From NCBI GenBank assembly GCA_023212725.1, contig JALBYF010000006.1, positions 186,001 through 250,000 of the forward strand: DNA of 64,000 nt, read 5' to 3'. The notes beneath the pieces are model-generated. The model did not search any database. It was given only the letters and a program-made list of their open reading frames with translations, and was not told the DNA's origin. The DNA comes from Tranzscheliella williamsii (Eukaryota; Basidiomycota; Ustilaginomycetes; Ustilaginales; Ustilaginaceae). Positions 60,311 through 64,000 of the stretch are shown here, piece by piece; the stretch's first letter is position 1, and each line of letters begins with the position of its first letter. Made by a program: the position numbers and the translations under genes.

Positions 60311-61978
60311 ATGGGCGACTCTGTTAGGCAGTGTGCAGAAGGGGATGATTCTGCTGACCGGAGCGTCGAGCTGAGGACGCAAGCCCGTGGGGCGTGGTTC
60401 CAGAGCACGCAGCTGAAGCGGGAAGCACGGCATGTCTTCCACCGCCTGCACTCGATCGAGCACGACAGCCGCTTTGTCGCGCAGCTGGCGTCGCAGCTGC
60501 CGCGCTATGTAGTGGTTGCCAACCTGCGCTGCGGTGCATGGTACTGCGATCCGTCGCTGGCCGGCGCCGTGTCATACTTCAAGTCCACCGACGGCCACAT
60601 GCACCAGTGGAGCTTCTCGCTCAAGCGGTCCAATTTCCACCTCCTCCCGCACGTCCTTGCCGCGGGCGGTGCGCTGCTGGTCGACTCCACCACCCGCGGT
60701 AAAAGCATGCCCGACGCGCTCAGCAAGACCGTCCCCATCTGGTGCACCGTCCTCAATCGCGCGAGCAGCAAAAAGTACCGCGTCCCGCACCTGCATCGCC
60801 CCACCGACCCCAGCGCAGCAGAAAGCGTGGTGACACCGCCGTGGATCGTCCCGCCAACCGAACACGACCAGATAGAAGCAAGGATCGACGGCTTCGTCGA
60901 CGACTTGCTCGCCTCCGACCTCGCCATCCCCCAGCTCCACCTCCCTCTCCGCCCCTTCTTCGTAACCCCGCAGACCCAACACGAGCTGGCAGCTGCGCTG
61001 CGCGGCTCAGAAGCCGTCTGCACGCCTATCGTCCTTGTCTCTGCGAGCCGCTTCATCCCCGACTCGGACACCCTCGTCGGCAACGTGCCAGAGGAGAGCA
61101 TCCAACCTCCGCCTCTTGATCCTGCAAAGCGACGCGAGGACCGCGACCAACCGTACCTCTATGTGCAGGGCGCAGGCGACGACCACGAGAACTGGGCACG
61201 TGGTCTCACTCCGGATCTCTTCTGGCAGCACAAACAGAGGCTGCTCAGCTGCAGCAGGGAGACCATCGAAGCCGCCGTGGACCAGCTCGTCGAAGAGGCA
61301 CAATCGCAAAAGCGCGCAGGCAACACCGGCCGGTGGTTCTGTCCCACAGGCGGACTCACTCGGCAGATGGACGCAATGCAGATCCGCGACGTTGCGCACT
61401 CCGCCGTGCAAATAGGCGACACAGGCCTTTGGATGGGGAGCAGAAGCCCGCTAGACGAGGAAACAGACCGATATGCTTTGATCGTTCGATTCTCTGGCAC
61501 GCTTCCGGACGGTGAGCAGAGCGCCGAGGGGAGCGGTGTGAAAGACGGAAGCCCGGATGGCAAGAGAGGCAGGGTGCTGCAGCTGCCGCTGGGGCCGAAC
61601 AAAAAGGGGCTGGCTGGTATCCGGACGTGCTTTCCGCGAGCGGTGGACGAGGTGTATGCTGCACTGGGCGGGGGGTCGAGCGGCTGCGGCGCGCGTGTGC
61701 TGCTCTGCTGCGGCGGCGGACACGACGCTGCGGGTGCGTTGGCCGTCGCGGTGCTCGCGAGCTGCTTCGACGAGCACAAGGCGCTCGTCCGCGGCCGCGC
61801 CCAGCTCGACGAGCACCGCCGCACACTCACCAAGGACACCACCAGGCGCAGGCTCCAGTGGCTCGTCACCACCGACCCACAGCTCAGCCCCAGCCGCGCC
61901 TTTCTCCTCCGTGTCAACGAGCTCCTCCTCAGCGACCGGCACAAGCAGCAGCCGCATCCGCACCCCCTCCCGCAGTAG
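60311..61978 (+). CDS. RIT1: initiator tRNA 2'-O-ribosyl phosphate transferase (Rit1-like)
   Basis: The intron-free 555-residue protein starts at MGDSVRQCAEG (60311). The N-terminal domain has HRLHSIEHDSRFVAQ, VVANLRCGAWYCDP, YFKSTDGHMHQWSFSLKRSN, HLLPHVLAAGGALLVDSTTRGK and MPDALSKTVPIWCTVLNRA. These are highly characteristic of Rit1. The C-terminal phosphatase-like domain has VLLCCGGGHDAAGALAVAVL. Rit1 adds a ribosyl-phosphate at A64 of initiator tRNA-Met so that it is not used in elongation. The length matches yeast Rit1 (about 510) plus small inserts. Confidence 0.95.
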   Translation: MGDSVRQCAEGDDSADRSVELRTQARGAWFQSTQLKREARHVFHRLHSIEHDSRFVAQLASQLPRYVVVANLRCGAWYCDPSLAGAVSYFKSTDGHMHQWSFSLKRSNFHLLPHVLAAGGALLVDSTTRGKSMPDALSKTVPIWCTVLNRASSKKYRVPHLHRPTDPSAAESVVTPPWIVPPTEHDQIEARIDGFVDDLLASDLAIPQLHLPLRPFFVTPQTQHELAAALRGSEAVCTPIVLVSASRFIPDSDTLVGNVPEESIQPPPLDPAKRREDRDQPYLYVQGAGDDHENWARGLTPDLFWQHKQRLLSCSRETIEAAVDQLVEEAQSQKRAGNTGRWFCPTGGLTRQMDAMQIRDVAHSAVQIGDTGLWMGSRSPLDEETDRYALIVRFSGTLPDGEQSAEGSGVKDGSPDGKRGRVLQLPLGPNKKGLAGIRTCFPRAVDEVYAALGGGSSGCGARVLLCCGGGHDAAGALAVAVLASCFDEHKALVRGRAQLDEHRRTLTKDTTRRRLQWLVTTDPQLSPSRAFLLRVNELLLSDRHKQQPHPHPLPQ

Positions 61979-62133
61979 CACCGCACAGTCTACCGCTTGC
62001 ATCAGCCGTCTCGCCACCCACGCACATCATTGCTCGCATCCACTCCTCCACACTGTATACTATCCATTCTGCATGGCCGTAGCACACTTTGGCCACGCCC
62101 TAGTTGCATGGTATGGATCCTGCCGAGGTCGAT

Positions 62134-63291
62134 TTAGTGGAGGTCCAGGTCGCTGCCGGCGCCGCTGTGGTCGCGGAGGTCCGGGCTGCTGTGCATGCTG
62201 GCGTTGCTGCTTTGGCTGTCGTCCGAGTCGGTGTCGGCAGCGCGGGTCTCGCCGAGGACCATGCGGGCGTTGGTCCGTGGCTTGCGCTTTTTGGCGCGGC
62301 CTTGCGCCAGGTCCAGATCGGTGTGGGCGGGGTCGGGCTGGTCGAGGTCGCGCTCTACGTCGAGGCGGCGTGCGCGGAGGTTGCGGTCTCTGGCGGAGGC
62401 GTTGTCGGCGGGCCTGCGCTGTGTGGCCTTGGAGAAGAGTAGTGCTTCTTCGACGTCGGGCGTGTCTGTTGCGGTGGGGCCCGGCGCGCAGGTGGACTTG
62501 GCGTGCAGGTTCTCTTCGACGTAGAGCATCATGTTGATCACGCCCGAGTCGAGCGACTTGATCGGGCGGATCTTGGGCCGGGCGTCTGCGGGCGCGCCCG
62601 CGCTCGGCGGCGGTGGATGCCGGTCCGCGTGGCTCAGGTGCTCGCGCTCCGCCACGATCCAGTCGCCGGTCTCCGGCTCGTCCCGGCCGCGGCCCACGGG
62701 CACCTGCCCATCGTCCAGCATCTCGAGCACCACGGCAAACGTCAGCTCCCCATCACCGCCAGCATCACCGTGCAAGACCGGCATGTCGTACAACACGCCA
62801 TCGACCACCATCAGCTTCTGCAGAAAGCCGCGGTAGATCAGCTCGAGCTCGGCAGACGTGACATTGCTCGAGATCGCCAAATCGCGGTTGCGCGCGTCGA
62901 TCATACTCGCCGGCAGAACATACTCCAGCGCAAACACGAACCGCTCCAACGCCGCCGCATCACCCCCATCCGCACCGGCAGGCAGCACATTCCGCCGGAT
63001 GACCACGATCAGCTTGGCCACCTTGGACGCTTCGATCTCGCGCCGCGCCGACGCGAGCACCCGCGCAATGTACTCGTTCAGCCCCGGATGCCGCGACTGG
63101 TAGCACGGGTGGCTATACTTTTTCCGCTTCTGGAAGACGTCGTACGGATACACCCCGCGCAGACACAGGATCGTGTGCAAGGCCACCTCGAAAAATTCCA
63201 TCAGCGACGTCACCAGCTGGTTGTACGACAACGGCGAGTCCTCCACCCGCTCCTCCACCGCGCCCCCACTCCGTGCCTTTCCCTTCTCCAT
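62134..63291 (-). CDS. REV7: HORMA-domain Rev7-like (DNA polymerase zeta subunit) with long C-terminal tail
   Basis: The 385-residue protein starts at MEKGKARSGGAVEE (63291). The upstream in-frame stretch to 63453 has no family match. The HORMA domain opens SYNQLVTSLMEFFEVALHTI, then LCLRGVYPYDVFQKRKKY and HPGLNEYIARVL, which is the classic Rev7/Mad2B start. It continues through VLPAGADGG and FALEYVLPASMIDARNRDL. Rev7 links Rev1 and Rev3 in translesion synthesis. Beyond about residue 230 is a 150-residue extension with a basic cluster (RAKKRKPRT, a likely nuclear signal) and a Ser/Asp tail (TDSDDSQSSNASMHSSPD). Typical Rev7 is 210-250 residues. No intron is seen. Confidence 0.87.
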   Translation of the reverse strand: MEKGKARSGGAVEERVEDSPLSYNQLVTSLMEFFEVALHTILCLRGVYPYDVFQKRKKYSHPCYQSRHPGLNEYIARVLASARREIEASKVAKLIVVIRRNVLPAGADGGDAAALERFVFALEYVLPASMIDARNRDLAISSNVTSAELELIYRGFLQKLMVVDGVLYDMPVLHGDAGGDGELTFAVVLEMLDDGQVPVGRGRDEPETGDWIVAEREHLSHADRHPPPPSAGAPADARPKIRPIKSLDSGVINMMLYVEENLHAKSTCAPGPTATDTPDVEEALLFSKATQRRPADNASARDRNLRARRLDVERDLDQPDPAHTDLDLAQGRAKKRKPRTNARMVLGETRAADTDSDDSQSSNASMHSSPDLRDHSGAGSDLDLH

Positions 63292-63852
63292 CGTCCAAGT
63301 TCCGCCGGGACAGATCGTTCCTGTGCCGGTGTTAGCTTGTGCACCGCCGCAGCATCTTCGAATGCAGCGCCGTCGTTGTGGCGGAAAGGCAATGCTGAGC
63401 GGGCTGGCAATCTCGTGGCAGCTCCAGGGTCCAGCCACGATCTGCGCATGCAAAGGGCCGTCGCCGAGTCCCGGCCGAATAATTCACTCCACTTTCGTAC
63501 CGGCTTCCCTTTTCTTCTCGTCAATAGGCAGTAGGACCTTTCGCCTCGCACCGTGGCAAAACCCGCACAAGACCTGCTGGACAGCCTTGGCGCCGAGATG
63601 CTGAGCGTGGCTGTGGCGAGGAGGGTCCCCGCCGCCGGCCTGTCCCACTGCGTTTCGTTGAGCGCATTGAAATGTGGCTGCATCGCCAGCCAGCCGTACA
63701 CGTCGGCGTCGGCGTCGTCCTCGGCAACCACCGCCAAATGGGCCCAGCCAGAGAAGGGGACATTTCAGGGGAGGAGAGCTGGGCCAAGCCAGCGTCTCCA
63801 TGCAGGGGAATCTGACGATCCGAAACAGCGTCGATCTGCTGCTGTAACTAAA
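63292..63852. other. divergent intergenic region
   Basis: Overlapping minus-strand frames (63210-63787) give polypeptides with no similarity I recognise and overlap REV7, so none is called. It is the probable promoter region of REV7 and the right-edge ORF. Confidence 0.4.
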
Positions 63853-64000
63853 ATGAGCAGTAAAGAAGGAAGCAAGCAAATACCACCGGCTCGTACACAA
63901 AAGGTCAAACCGCCCCGCGTCCCAAAGACCACGGCAGGCGGGCGTTATGCTCGTCCTGCACCGGAGAGCGCTGGAATGACGTCTAGAAGCCGCGATGAAG
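63853..64000 (+). CDS. partial ORF of unknown function, runs off the right edge
   Basis: ATG at 63853 is followed by 49 codons open to the window end. The peptide is Pro/Lys/Arg-rich (PPARTQKVKPPRVPKTTAGG) and probably disordered. It could be the N-terminus of a nuclear protein. The family is not recognisable. The promoter would be shared with REV7. Confidence 0.35.
   Translation, partial: MSSKEGSKQIPPARTQKVKPPRVPKTTAGGRYARPAPESAGMTSRSRDE

Noticed and set aside
63210..63787. minus-strand frames overlapping the REV7 start
   Set aside because: No recognisable similarity, overlap with REV7 coding sequence, and no splice model linking them to a gene.

Overview
The window is 64 kb of compact, GC-rich fungal nuclear DNA. 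Short GT-AG introns (mostly 54-140 nt) sit near gene 5' ends, and intergenic spacers run about 0.3-1.5 kb. Gene content (Zn2Cys6 regulator, Cdt2, Rev7, Rit1, Dph7, Dbp3, Rab4, Bud22, GPI-anchored protein) is fungal. Codon use, intron style and the kinds of proteins suggest a smut-type basidiomycete (Ustilaginomycotina). That placement is inference, and no species is named. No tRNA, rRNA, transposon or CRISPR array was recognised.

Layout. 1-12.7 kb: partial BUD22-like gene (off the left edge), M20 carbamoylase/ureidopropionase, a GAPDH gene relic, GMC oxidoreductase, dienelactone hydrolase, a single-pass membrane protein, and a Baeyer-Villiger-type monooxygenase. 13-31 kb: an N-acetylglucosamine (GlcNAc) catabolic cluster. 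It holds GlcNAc-6-P deacetylase, a GIG1/DUF3605 protein, a BadF-type GlcNAc kinase, glucosamine-6-P deaminase, a Zn2Cys6 transcription factor, a PGM2-type phosphomutase, a class 3 lipase and a GIG2/DUF1479 protein. Together these would phosphorylate GlcNAc, remove acetate, and deaminate GlcN-6-P to fructose-6-P. The two GIG proteins, named after GlcNAc-induced genes of Candida albicans, have poorly understood roles. No GlcNAc transporter is in the window.

31-47 kb: cytochrome P450, a mitochondrial hypothetical protein, a small GPI-anchored protein, APS kinase, HTD2, MsrB, Cdt2, Dph7, Dbp3 and a short-chain dehydrogenase. 47-64 kb: secreted EF-hand protein, Rab4-type GTPase, Gir2, a continuous EXPERA-PAQR reading frame that looks like a fusion, a Bqt4-like tail-anchored protein, an unrecognised multi-pass membrane protein, an alpha/beta hydrolase, soluble cytochrome b5, Rit1, Rev7, and the start of an ORF running off the right edge.

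Two window-wide signals are not explained by the gene list. First, many genes switch from G-ending to C-ending synonymous codons partway along. Second, the 11-mer ATTGTGATTGT recurs in divergent promoters. Exon boundaries were worked out by hand from splice consensus, reading frame and family similarity. They are predictions.
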